Below, piece after piece: positions 22,015-34,101 of a stretch of DNA of 64,000 nucleotides. The translations under genes and the position numbers were made by a program. Below the pieces are notes generated by a model, which was not told where the DNA came from, made no database searches, and saw only the letters and a list, made by a program, of their open reading frames with translations. This DNA is from Eudorina sp. 2006-703-Eu-15 (taxonomy: Eukaryota > Chlorophyta > Chlorophyceae > Chlamydomonadales > Volvocaceae). Within the stretch, counting starts at the first letter, position 1; every line of letters starts with the position of its first letter. Where the stretch lies: the NCBI GenBank assembly GCA_003117195.1, contig BDSI01000120.1, forward strand, positions 279,766 to 343,765, given 5' to 3'.

Positions 22015-24512
22015 TCACAGGTCGTAGGTGACTGCCACCCGGCTCTCCCGCAGCGTGACGGCCCAGTTGTTTTCCCTGGCCTGGAGGAACAGCGACTGCG
22101 AGGAGCAGGACAAAGAAGAAGAAGACACGGAACGCAAACGCATTGATAGAGTCATCTTAACCGACCAGCGCTCTCAGCAGGGGTGTACATAACGGAAATC
22201 GCACGGCGGGATGAAAGCGCACGGCGTGGGTAAGTGCAAACAAGAGGAACCCGTCATGTGACACGGCGATCATGCAACACGGAGCCGAGGTCCATCAAGT
22301 CCGCGGACGAACCCGGGTCCGGTGCTGCGGGAGTAAGGAGGGTATAGGAAATTGGTAGACAGGGGGGTGGTAGGGGATGAACTTGTGCAGCCGAACGGCG
22401 CCTGCCGCCCTCCTCCTCACCGGCTTGGGCTGCGCTCTGGCACCCGAGGGCCAGTCCACTGTCACGCCGCCCGCCAGCCGCAGGTCCTGGCGCCTGGTGA
22501 AGCCGGGGATGGTGTGGCTCACCTTGACGAGCCCGCGCCGGGAGGACTGCCGGGCGGGTGGCGACGGTGGGCACGACGAGGGGTATACCGTTAACAGCTT
22601 GAACAATGCAAACGGCGTGAACGGCGCGGCAAGAGGGCGAAGAGACAATGGACGGGTGACATGGGAGAAAGGGTGCCTCCAGGGCTGGTTGCGCGGCTTT
22701 CCCTACCAACCGATGCACCAACATGCCAAGGGAGAGGCCCTTTCCAAGACCTAACCAGCTCTCAGCGCCCTGGTCAGGCCCTCGCGTTACAACCACCTGC
22801 GCCAACCCACCCGTGGCCAGTTCAGACCACGTGACACGCAGTGACCCCAGACTACCGTATCGACAGGGAAGCGGGATGGGTTCGTCGTCCTACTCCCTCG
22901 ATTGCTTCCTGAGCCCCCGTTCCGGTTGCCATCTGCCCGAGCTCCGCACCAACTGCCGTGCCGTGACGTCGAAGTCCGCCACGCCCCGCAACGTGAGTAC
23001 GGTATTGGGACCGTCGAGCAGCGCCAGCTGGTGTGCATTTAGGGGATGGGGGCGACCGTGCCAGAGGGCGGGGGCGAGGGTTGGGATGCACGGCTTGGCG
23101 CTTGTTCCGGTGCGACTAGGAGCTGATCAGATGCACAGACAAACAGACAGACAGAGACACACAGACAGACACGAACACTTCCGCAGGGCAGGTGCTGCTT
23201 TGCAGCACAGAAGAGCTGCCATCAGGATGATATGCTGTGCTTTGGCGAGACCGAGCGAAGCCCCCCACCTTCTTGTCCACGGACGCAGTCAGCAGCGGGG
23301 TGCTGGTGGGAGCACCCGCGGCTGCAGCCGCTGCGCCAACTGACCCGCGGGTCGCGGCCGGCTTGGCCGCAGTCCCCGCGGGGTGCGACGCCACCGCCAC
23401 GCCGATTCCTGACAGCACGAAACAAGATGTGGGACGAAGCTTGTGAGATCTCGATCCATGATACCACCACGATATACTCGAATGGGCTCCTGCTTGGTGG
23501 CACTTCTCAACAGGTCCACATGAGCAGGTGCAAACGCCGTGCATGCACACAGCCACGGTGACCTCCAAAATGCCCCAGCCACCATCACCACGCGCGTCAC
23601 ACCAGAAATGATAACTCTAGGCGCTGCAACGACGGGAGGTGTTGATGGCTCAGTCGAAGGGGCACGCAGGGCCCCGCACATGATTTGCGCACAGCACGTG
23701 CATACACCCACCCAAGCGCAAAGGCTTGCTGCCCGAGTCCTTGAGTTCTGGTGCTGAACCCGCCAAGTACTGCTTCAACGATGCCCGGTATCTACATGGA
23801 AAGGGAAATGGGGTGGCGGGCGGGGACAGTCAGACGGACTTCTGGTTGCGGGGCGTCCGGGTTGCGCCGGACGTGGCTGGGGAAACGGATGTCGGTTGCG
23901 GGATTCATTGGTTGCAGAGCAAGATATGGCCGATCAGGGGCCCGACATGAAGCTGGCTGACCCGTTAAGATCTGGACCTGGTCAGATCACGTCAAGCCGG
24001 TGGCGATGCTTGGTGTCGTGTGTGCAAGTGAACACGGCCACACTGGCAGATCCCGCTGAGCTAGCAGTTGCCCCATAGGAAAAGGCGGCCCCGGGCATCT
24101 TTCCTGTTCCCGATGTCCACAACGAGGGACATCCGCAACTTTACGCGTGCCCCCCCATTCGCCCTTCAGTGGCAACCATGAAGTGGCCGACAGGGAGGGA
24201 TCCTGAACGAGATGACGCACGGGACACATCACCCGGCAGAACTGGGTTGAAAGGTGTCTGGAACTTTCGTTTCGTCAGTGGGTTTCCAGGCCGCGCTGGA
24301 TACGCTGGTTGTAACACCGGGCTAATGGGGCATTCCAGGCTCCGACACCAGCCGCAGGTCGCACACATTCGAACCCCTCACCTCATGCTGCTGCTCTCCG
24401 GGTCCAGAAGGCCCACCGCCTTGAACTCAAGCTTGTTCTCCGTGGTGACGCGCTGCCGCACGTGGAAGCACAGCTGTTTGTCGGCCATGTCGTACTGGAA
24501 TCGTGTCTCCAT
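22015..24512 (-). CDS. OEP21: Chloroplast outer envelope pore protein OEP21 homologue, six exons, 211 aa
   Basis: Exons (5' to 3' on minus): 24512-24382, 23791-23712, 23408-23269, 23027-22950, 22546-22421, 22095-22015. All phases are compatible and total 636 nt including stop. The start METRFQYDMADKQLCFHV and LLDPESSS match the OEP21 N-terminus (METSLRY..., GGLDTKTG). ASLKQY and LRLGIGVAVAS match the SALIRHF and LGVGVRY strands. DGPNTVLTLRGVADFDV, RRGLVKVSHTIPG and RRQDLRLAGGV follow the known order, and the C-terminus ARENNWAVTLRES...VTYDL matches RENNW...VRYDL. OEP21 is a beta-barrel, ATP-gated anion channel in the plastid outer envelope, linked to triose-phosphate and phosphate exchange. 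Exon 3 adds a low-complexity Ala-rich loop not seen in the plant protein. I am confident of family and exon structure; channel properties are by homology only. Confidence 0.87.
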
Positions 24513-25131
24513 CTTTGCCTTCGGAGGGTTCTTGTTTGCAAGGAGACCTCAATAAGTGCAGAATGCACGCGCGTCCGGGTCTGGACACTGAATTCCTCAG
24601 TTGATATTCAGCGGGGGTTACGTTCCGATGCTGGCGGCGCGATCTGGATAATAATTCTCAAACTGAAGTGAACTTAAGTCCGCAAACCAGCTTGAAGCAA
24701 TGTGCTTCGATCGGGACAATCACAGAGCCTGTCGCCGACCGTCGTCGGCCTGTCACGTACACACTGCAAATTATGATGCAAGGATTGTGTTTATTAACTG
24801 GCATTCAAATTATGTGGGTACACTTGGGATGGCAGTGCATGGCGTTCGACCGTTCGTTGTTTTTGTCGGGCCCTGAATCCATCCGGACAATGGTGTAGCA
24901 CCGGGTGGCCCTTACAAATACAAACATCAAGCAGGTTATTAATTGCAGAGCCCCGGCAATTGCTTGAAATTCAGCGTTGCGCTGACCCAGTGCAACATTT
25001 CAACGGCGCTGTCAATCCAGCCAGTTCCACAGCAACTATAATAATCCAATAACAGTGACAAGCGAGGAGCTCCAATTGTCTGGGTCTTAACGTTGCGGTC
25101 GTTTGCTCGGGTCAAGGACATTGACGACCTT
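24513..25131. other. Divergent intergenic region between OEP21 and the RBMP2-like gene
   Basis: About 620 bp separate the OEP21 start (minus) from the RBMP2-like start (plus), so this is a shared, head-to-head promoter region. Composition is more AT-rich than the flanking exons. No specific element was recognised. Confidence 0.5.
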
Positions 25132-28100
25132 ATGCAGGGCCGCAGCCAATCCATGCGGCCAGGTGCGACCAGCAGCGCTGGTATCTACCTCTGGTCGTCA
25201 AATTCTGGCCAACGAACTTTGTCATCGATGCTTTCATTCGGTGCCGAAAAGCGATGCCGGATAGCACCAGGACGGCTGACACGTCTTGCCATTACCAAAG
25301 CAAGCAACTCCAGTTCTGCTGGTGCAAATGCCGGCCCAGCATCCGAGCCTGCGGGGTTGAGGCAGGAGGGCGCCACAGCAGACCCACGCTTGGTCGTGAG
25401 TAATGCTGCCAGCCAGCCGGGGCTTGTGCGTCCGCGACCACGCTATAATGTTTCTGAGGACCCATTGTTACGGCAGACTCAAATGCTTCTGGAGGCCTCG
25501 CGCCGTCTGCGCGAGCAGTCACTTTCAGTTCCCATCGTTGACCGTGGAAACTACTACGGCAGTAGCAGCTCGCAGCATCCCGTCGTTGACAGGTTCCCAT
25601 CAAATTCCGATGGCCGGCCACGGGAATCAATTACATATTCTCATGTGCCACAGCCCGGCTCATCATTGGACGCCATCGTTGCGCCCGAGGCCGCACCGAT
25701 GTTCGCGTCGTTCGGAACCCTCGCCGCAGCATCCGCCACCGCTGCAGCAAACATCACGGCAGCCCGCATCACGGCCCTGAATGCCGCCGCCGCAGCGGCT
25801 ACTGCTGCCGCTGGAAACGCTGCTGTGGTCGGTGTCACCGCTACGTCGACGGTATCAGCGGGCTTTCCCGGGCCGGAGGCGCCCAGCGCGGGTGCAGCGG
25901 GTGGTGCTGCTGCCGCTGCCAGCACTGCAGCAGGACGGGCGACATTGGCCGCCACGGCAGCCGCAGCATCCATTGCGGCTTATGGTGCCGCCGCACCGCC
26001 AGCTGCTTACGCCGGGGCCGGGGCCGCCGCGGCTGGAGCAGCCTCCTCCGCCGCCGCTGCAGCGGCCTCGGCGGCGACCGCTGGCTGGCTGGCAATTGAG
26101 GAGCTCTTGGAGGAGGCAGCGTACTCGCTGTCACAGGAGGTATGTGCGTGGGACGGAGAGGAACAGCTTCCTGCGCCTATCGCTTTCGAACAGGGTTCTT
26201 GCAACCAGTTCCCTACACGCAGCCTAATTCGGCATCTGCCTGATAAACCCACATGCAAGGGTATTCCCGGCCCGACAAGCTCTCGCCGGGCCTCTCGCCG
26301 AGCAGCTGCCCTGCTGTACCCCGCTCGACTTGCACCTAGGTTGCTTTCTACGCCCAAGTCTTGGGGTGCTGTTCGGTCTTGCCTGGCTCTGATCTGACCT
26401 GGATTGGCTTAGATTCCTTCTGATCCCTCTCCCCCCTTCCCTTCTTTTGCGGATACGCAGCTGCCTGATGTGCGGGACCCCAGCCCGGTTGAGGCCCTCC
26501 TAACGAGGACGGGCGGCGGCGGTATCGCCTCCGCGCCCGGCGGTGCGGCGGTGCCGGGCCTGGACACGGCGCTGGTGCTCCTGCCGCAGGGGCTGGTGCC
26601 GCCGGCGCTTGCGGAATCGGTGCCCTCGGCGCTGTCTAGCCTAGGATTGGGCGCCGGATCAGTACCGGCGCTGGGCGCAGCGGTACCGGGAGGCGACCGC
26701 CTGAGTGAGGTGAGGCATCTGGGTACCTCCAATGGGATGGCAGGGAAGGAGAGGCGGATTTTTGGACGCGCTCCTTCACAAAAACACTCGATGTGTTTTT
26801 CTACAAAATTTGCAGATGCTGGAGGACCTACTGTACAGTCTGAGCCAGGACATCAACCTGGCAGCCACTCAGGAGGCGGTGCTGTCGGCCGCCACGGCGG
26901 CGGCGGCGGGGCTTGCGGGGGCGGCGGCAGAGCTGCCGCGCGCGGCCGTGTCGGTGTACCGCTCCGCCGCTGAGGCGGCGGCGATGGCGGCCGCCGCGCG
27001 GGCGGCTACCGCACGCGGCGCCATAGGTGGTGGCAGCGGCGGAACGGCGTTTTTTGTGGTGAGTATTACAACGGCTGCAGATGCACATGCCGGTGCTGGT
27101 TCAATATGCCAACGCACGACGGGGTAGCTATTCGAAGCTATGCGCTAGCCGTTGTAGTATTATATTTGCATTCAAGCTTGTTCACCACCGCGCGGACTTC
27201 TTTGTGTCGAAGGGTCGAACAAACCGATACAACCTCTCGTCCTCCCTGCGTGCCTTGACAGCCGGATGAAAACGCCGAGTCGCTGCCTCCGTACGACAGC
27301 ATCCTGGACGAGCTGGCGGCGGCTGCCGACGGCAACCCGCCGTGGGACCCGTTCGGCACGATCCGGGCTGCGGAAATGGGGTCGGCGGTTGCTGCTACTG
27401 TTGGGTCCGACACAGCCGCCGGCAGCGCAGCAGTTGCGTTGTGGCCGGTTGTTACCGCGGCTGAGGCTGCTACGGTCGCCGACGCCGCCGCAGCCACGGC
27501 CGCCGCTGTGGTCGAAGCCGCCACCACCTCGGCCGCCGGCACGGTCGTCATTCCTATGCCACCACCGAGCGCTGTAGTGGAACAGCAAGCTCAAGTCGCA
27601 CCGAGCCTTGCAGCCACTTCCGTGCCTCCGCCCGCGGCGATTCAAGGCGCGCAGGAAGCCGCGGCACCTTCTGCAGCTGTCGCCGCCGCTCCTGCGCCCG
27701 CGCCAACTCTGGCGGATTCAGGGGCCCCGATCGACGCAGGCGCCGCCGGCGGCGATGACCAACTGTATGACATGGGCACGGAGGCTGTGCAGCAGCAGTT
27801 GGACGAGCTGGCTGCCGCGTTGCAGGTCGGGGGGCTGATGGGAGGGGCGGCTATGGGTGTTGGTGCTGGTCTCCGATCATGCAGCGCTAGTTCCAACCGT
27901 GCAGGTTGCGAGGGTCCACGGCTGCCTCGGGGCGCGGGATGCGGCCTCCGTGGCAATCTCTGTTTCTGTACCTAAGTATCCATTGCTGGCACCGGCCCCT
28001 TCCTGGCGCTTTTCCTGCCCGAAGTCGTGTCAGAGCTGGCAAGGCAACCTGGTCCTATGGTGTGTCGCGAGCCTATGTTTGATGCCACTATGGACTACCC

Positions 28101-31100
28101 CTGAAATCCGCTGAACCGCCCTGGATGGATTGCAGAGCCTGCTTGCGGCGCCTGAAGCGGCGCTTGGAGCCACGGACGCTGGGGGAGAAGCGATAGACGG
28201 AGCCGCCGTCAGCAGCTCCGCGTTTGCGGCCGCCACTGGCACTGCGCCGGTGCTTGCCGAGGACCCGGCTGCCGCGGAGGCTGCTCTAACCAGCCTTACT
28301 GAGGCGCTGCGGAGGGAGCTGGGGACCTTGGTGGACCGGGCGGCGGACACGGGTACGGTGGGGCTGGATTGGGTCTTTGAGTGGCTCCTTCTCCGCATTG
28401 ATTGGCTGCCCTGCCCCAATCCTTCCCTGCTCCCTTCTATGCATCGCCGCTGCTTCACTCATTGCCGCTGCCCTGCCCGCCCTCCCTGCTACGGACCCGC
28501 AGACCCGGCGGCCCTGGCCTCGGCCGCCGGCCAGGCGGTCAGCTCCGCCCTGGCGTCCCTCTCGCTGGACCAGGTGGACCTGTCGTCGCTGCCCCAGGAC
28601 CTGCGGCTGAGCACCCTGCTGGGGGTGAGCCACTATGCCACTGTGGAGGAGGGGCCAGGGCGGCGGACACCACTGCCGCTGTCCTCGCCGCCGGGACGGT
28701 CGGGAGGCAGCGCACGCGCACACACGCAGAAACACACACGAGATACATCCGTGTGTTTTTTGTTGTCAACCGTCCGCTGTTACTGACTTTCCGTTTCTCA
28801 GCTTGTTTACTTAACAACAACGAACACGTACAGAGAGATGAAGGTGACGATGGCGCTGTTGCTGAGCACCTCGCTCCTGGTCCCCGTGTCCCGGCAGGTG
28901 ACGCTGCAGTCCTCCCTGGACCTGGTGGAGAGCGCCCTGGGCGGCATCCGGTCCGCTGACTCCACCCTGGTGGGCGGAGTCACCATCGCGGCCGTCATGG
29001 CGGTGCTCATCAGGTGCGCTGGTGGTGCTGGGGGATGGGGGGGTGGCAGCGACATGAAAAGGAGTTGGCGTCGGGTACGTAACTGGTCGTGGTGATAATT
29101 GGGTAGCTGTGGGTACGGTCTACAGTACAGGGCTGCGAGGCGCTGCCGTAGCGGCTGGCAACAAGCACTATCGGCTGGATACCCTTGTTTGTTTGCTGCG
29201 TCGCATGGCTAACTCTAGTTACTCTTCCTAGCAATATAAGCCCCAACCCAACCCGCGCGGCCTCATCCCACTTCCTCCAGGGCGCTGTTGTCCCTGGCCA
29301 CCACATCTCTGGCCCGCAACGGCGGTTTGGGTGTGGGCGGGTTGGCGGAGGGCGAGGCAGCTGCGGCGGGGCTGACCCGCGTTCGGCCCGTGGGGGTGAC
29401 GGCGCTAGAGGCGGCAGCCGCCCTCAACAACGACGCACAGGCGCTGCTGCTGGACATCCGGTAAGGGGCCCGCGAGATGCAAGAACGGAGAGGACGTGAT
29501 TGGGAGGTCAGCACATTGCCGCCCCGCGCAGGGCATCAACATCCGGTGTTTTGTATCAGAGAACTGAGCCGATGTCTTTTGTCGGTTGGGGAGAGGACAC
29601 TTGATGGACGAAGGGCGCAGCCGATCCATATCTCCAGGACGCACCGAGGCACACGACTTCATGATGCATGTACACTGCCAGCAGTATCCTTTAGCGTAAG
29701 CAGCTTCCAGCGCCTCCACCCCACCTTCGCTGCTCAGCTGCATGCTTACCTCAATTGCCGCAAGGAACCTTCCCTCCCGAACCAACCCGCAGCAACGGCG
29801 GTGACGTCCAGGAGCAGGGCCTCCCTGACCTGCGGCCCTTCCGCCGCGGCGCTGGTGCCACCGCCGTACCACTGCCGTACTGTGACTTCCGCACGACGCC
29901 GACCCTCGCAAACCCGTCCGGTTCCCTGCTGGCGGCTGCGGTCGCCGGCCGGAAGGGTAACGGCGGCGGTGGCACCGCAGCTGGCCCCCTGGTGCCCAGC
30001 GCGGGTGCCGTGACAGTGGCCGTGGACCCGTTGTTCTGCACCAAGTTCAAGCAGCTGTCGGGGCTCAACCGCGACAGCCGCGTTTTCCTGATCGACTCGT
30101 GAGTTCGGAGGTTGTACAACATGGACGGGAGGGAAGATATTTCAGCGCAGTATCATGTTCAAAGTTCATGGGCACGGCTTCTAGTGTCTGGTTAGCTCAA
30201 GGCGCTGTACGCATACACACATGCGCGCGTTTCGCTTGGTCGGGTGTCCTCTCCCGCTGTGCACACACATGCGCTCCCATTGGCTTGCCATGCATGCAGG
30301 TATGGTGTGGAGGCACCCGAGGCGGTGGCCCTGCTGCGGTCCGACCCGGATCTGGAGCGGCTGCTGGGCTCGCAGGTGGGTACAACGAATGTAGCTTTGT
30401 GGGTGCAGCGGATGTATGCAGGTGGCTCCTGCACCATGACGGAATCGGAATAGAGATGAAAGCCGCCCAAACTAACCCTGGAACCGTTGCACTTGACCTA
30501 GGTGCCTGAACCACTACCAACAGAGGTGATTGCTCTGCCGCTTTGTGTGTTCACGTCTGTATCGGTTCTCGCTGGTGGGACCGCTTCCGCGATTTCTGAC
30601 AGCAGCACCGCCAGCCCAACCCCCGCCATTTCCAGACGCTCAACCGCCCGGACCTCCCCTTTCATCCCTCCCGTCGATAGGGCATCAAGTTCGTGGAGGG
30701 AGGCTTCGCCGGGCCTGAGGGCTGGAAGGTACAGACACTGCCGTACTGCTGTACCTTACGGATCGAAACTGGCAGGATGTGGGTCTCTCCGGCAGCCGGG
30801 GGCGTCGGGTGTTGCGCCACACGAGATTCTTGGGTGTATTGAAGCGAGCGGCGCTGAGTGTATGGCAATTGCCATGTGTGACCTGTGAGGGCATGCCGTG
30901 CGCAGTAACAGGGCACGGCAGGCCAGGTGCAGTTGCCTTGTCGGATAGGTTACGCGACGCGCTGGTGGGAGCCTTTTCACACACCCAGCGCTCGGGGCCC
31001 GCCTACCACCCGCTTTGTCCGCTTCTCTTACACACATCCCTCCATCTTCCGGTTCTCTTACACATCGTCCATCGACTCCCAACTGCTGATGCGCAGCTGA

Positions 31101-34100
31101 CCGGCCTGCCTGTGGCGGACGCGCCACCAGCAGGGGCTGACAACGAGACAGCGGGGCCTCGGGGTCTGGGTCTCGACATGAGCGGGCTGCTCAGCGGCGT
31201 TGCCGGGCTAAGGCTCAGGTGCGGGGCCTGGGACGGCGTCAGGGAGTCTGGGGCCGTCAGTTGGGTCAGGGTGGGGTCGCTCCGCAATAATCCCACGGCC
31301 CCCCGACGCACGGGCGAAGGGCGCCAGTGGGCTGCTATGCTACCCCCCGAGTGACGTTCTTTGTCATCCCGCACGTTCAGCCGCAAACATGGCAGGGAGC
31401 AAGCCAGCCCCGGCAACGCCGGTGATCCGTCCTGGGCCCGAGTGGGGTCATTTGTTGTTCCTTTGTTCCCTGTTTTCTGGGCGTCAGCAGTTTTCTCTCC
31501 TCCCCTGGCGGCCCGCTCCCCCGCAGGTATCCCTCGCTCTTCACGCGCACCCTGGCGATGGGGGCGGCGGGGGGTGCGGGAGTGGCGGTGGCGTCCAACC
31601 TGGACTGGGGCGCCGTCAGTCGCGGGGCGGTGGGGCTGGCTGCCGCCATGCTGGTCACCGACCGGGCGCTGCCGCAGGGCATCAGGCCCAGCAGCCGCAT
31701 CAGGTGTGGGAGGGGGCGCCTGGGATGCGGAATGTAGAACACGCGGACAGGTGCTGCATTGACTAAACAGCCCAAGGTGTTGCGTCCCAACCCCGTCCCA
31801 AGGCCTGGCCGGCCCCCGCTGTCGCACATGGTGCTCAACGAATCCCGGCTGCTTCCCCTCGCCCGCGCTTCACTACAACACAGGCAATACCTGCAGTCGC
31901 AGCTGTCGGAGCCGCAGCAGGGTGAAGCATCCGGCGTCGCCGCGGCCGAACTGGCGTCCCGTCGGCGTCGCACTGCGCTGCTGCTGCGCGCGCTCGACCT
32001 TGCGGAGGCGGTCGGCGACGGCATCGTCCGCGCCGGCAGCGCCGCCGTCACGGCGGCCGGCAATGCCGCCAAGGGCGCCATGGCGGCCGGCGGCAACAAG
32101 GCCGCCACCATGGTCGATGTCGATGTACAGGCAGGGGAGCCCGAGGCACCGCCGCCGGCGGCGGCCTCACCAATGGCGGCCGCTACTATCGTCCTGCCCC
32201 ATGGTATGGACTCGCTCCAGTGGAGCCAGGCCGCCGAACAAGCGGTCGCTCAGGCGCAGCAACCACCACCACAAGAGGCGCCGCAGGAGCAACAGCTGCT
32301 GCAGCGCGTCAAGGCAGCGTCTGCCGCTCAGCCGCCGGCTCCCCAGCAGCAACAGCTGCATCTGGGTCGCTCTGCGTCGCCGCTGCGGCCAAACTGGCGG
32401 CTGGGACCCTCTGCCGCACCGGCGGAGGCTGGCGACATCAGCTCTGTCGCGGCGTCGACTTCGGGCACCTCCGCATCCCCGTCCTCGTCCACATCTCCGG
32501 GGGCTGAGGCGCTGTCATCGTCATCGCCGCCGCGGTCGTCTTCCCCGCGACTGCCCGGCAGCTCCCTGGCGGGCCATCTGACCGGGGCGCTCCGCAACGC
32601 CGCCGATGCCGTCATCCGGGCCGCCTCTCCGTCCCGCGCCGGCAGACCGGGGCCGGCGGGAGGCGCTGCCCCCTCTACCACCGGTCGCGCCGCCAGTCCC
32701 CAGGGCTCCAGCGGCCAGCCGGATACCCTCGAGCTCATGGCGGCATTGGCGGTGGCCAGCGGCCTCAGCAACCTGGACTCTGGAGTCGTGCCGGGCTGGC
32801 CCGCAGTGAGCTTCCCGAGGGCTTCGGCGGGACAGACCCCGCCGCCGCGGGAGGAGCAGGAGACGGAGAAGGCGGACAAGCAGCAGGAGCAACAGGGGCG
32901 GCAACCGCCGGTGGCGAAAGAAACCAGCGGCGGAATGTTTGGAGGCGGTGCCGCCGTGGAGAGCGGCGCTGGCAGCGTCGCCGACTCGGTGCCGATGCCG
33001 GCTGCGGCAGCGGAGAGCGGCTCCATGTGGGGCAGCTGGCGGCAGGAGCTCGAGGCCGTGGCGCCGCCGCCACCCAAGCTGCCGCTGTCGCAGGACGGCG
33101 CGGACGGCAGGCCCCCTCGTCGGAGCAGCGACGGCGGCAGCAGCAGCGGCCGGCAGGTGCGGAGGCCGCTGCGCACCGCCTCGCCTGAGCGGGCCGCTGC
33201 CGCAGCCGCCGCGATGAAGCGGCTGCGCATGCAGCTGGATGGTCTCGACGATGACGGTCTTGCCAGCGGGGCGTTCGGCGGCTCAGGGGCATCCGCTGCT
33301 TCCGACGGTGAGACAAGCGAGGTGCCGGCAGCACCGGCGGAGGGTGCCGATTCAAGCAGGCGATCGGGCGGCCTTGCACCGCCCGGGCAGCTCGACAGGC
33401 GGTGGCACCACTTCGACGGCGCCAGCACCATCGCGCAGGATGGCCTCGCTCCGGCTCGGCCCAAGAAACCGCTGCGGACGGCCTCTCCGGAGCGCGCGGC
33501 GGCGGCAGCTGCGGCGATGCGGCAGCTGCGTGCGGAGATGGGCCTGCCGCCCAACGATGGCTTGGACGTGACCGCCGCAGCGGCAGCCTCCGCGGCGAGG
33601 GCGGTGGAGGCCGCGGTTACGCCCCGTGACTGGCGGCGTGAGCTGGAGGCCGCGGCGGCGGAGCCGGAGCTCGAGGCGGGGTCGTTGGGGGCGGCGGGTC
33701 TGCCGCGGGGCTCCGGTGGCGGTGATAGCAGTGATAGCGCGCGCCGGCGGTCCGCCGCGCTGGCGCCGGCGACGGCTGCGCCGTCGCGGTCACCCCGCAA
33801 CTGGCGGGACCAGCTCGAGGGACGCGGGCAGTCCGCCGGGGCTGACCGCCGTGGCATTGGGAGCAGCGGTGTCGTCGACTCGGCAGCTCCGGCGGACTGG
33901 CGCGCGCGCATCGAGAGCTCCGGCGGCAGCACGGGCCTGGGCAGCAGGGCTACTGGCGAGCAGCACGCGGGCTCCGGTGATGGTCGTGTGCTGGTGCGAA
34001 GCGGCGGCGGGTCGTCGCCAAGGGGGTCCGCGGCCAAGCTGACAGCGGCGGAGCGGGCGGCACGGGACGCCAAGCTTCAGGACTGGCGCGCCCGGGTCTG

Positions 34101-34101
34101 A
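25132..34101 (+). CDS. RBMP2: Rhodanese-domain membrane protein with Rubisco-binding motifs, probable RBMP2 homologue, 14 exons, 1908 aa
   Basis: Exons: 25132-26139, 26461-26709, 26816-27058, 27262-27825, 28136-28352, 28503-28624, 28898-29013, 29281-29460, 29793-30098, 30300-30375, 30681-30728, 31097-31218, 31527-31703, 31803-34101; all phases agree. ATG 25132 starts a Ser/Arg/Ala-rich, transit-peptide-like N-terminus. Residues 100-790 are Ala-rich with repeated LLYSLSQ-like helices. A membrane segment follows (GGVTIAAVMAVLIRALLSL, about 820-845). A rhodanese-like domain spans about 880-1045 (LEAAAALNNDAQALLLDIR; VFLIDSYG; FVEGGFAGPEGW), with Ser-Tyr where active rhodaneses have Cys. A second hydrophobic stretch lies at about 1090-1130. 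The 765-residue low-complexity tail carries SWRQEL (1554), DWRREL (1752), NWRDQL (1809), DWRARI (1841) and DWRARV at the very C-terminus (1903). These fit the known pyrenoid motif [D/N]W[R/K]xx[L/I/V/A] except the first, which has Ser. In Chlamydomonas, RBMP2 is a rhodanese-domain, Rubisco-binding pyrenoid tubule protein. Orthology is inference; the acceptor at 31803 and the Ala-rich exons are less certain. Confidence 0.85.
33154..33540 (+). repeat. Two coding copies of a PLRTASPERAAAAAAAM module
   Basis: In the last exon of the RBMP2-like gene, PLRTASPERAAAAAAAM followed by two residues and LR occurs at about 33166-33230 and 33466-33532, 300 bp apart. Each copy is preceded by basic residues and followed by an acidic, DG-containing stretch. 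They read as predicted short helices within a disordered tail that also carries the W-R motifs. Confidence 0.85.

Noticed and set aside
32328..34073. 581-residue open frame on the minus strand
   Set aside because: Shadow of the GC-rich last exon of the RBMP2-like gene; the plus frame carries the motifs, repeats and consistent splicing.
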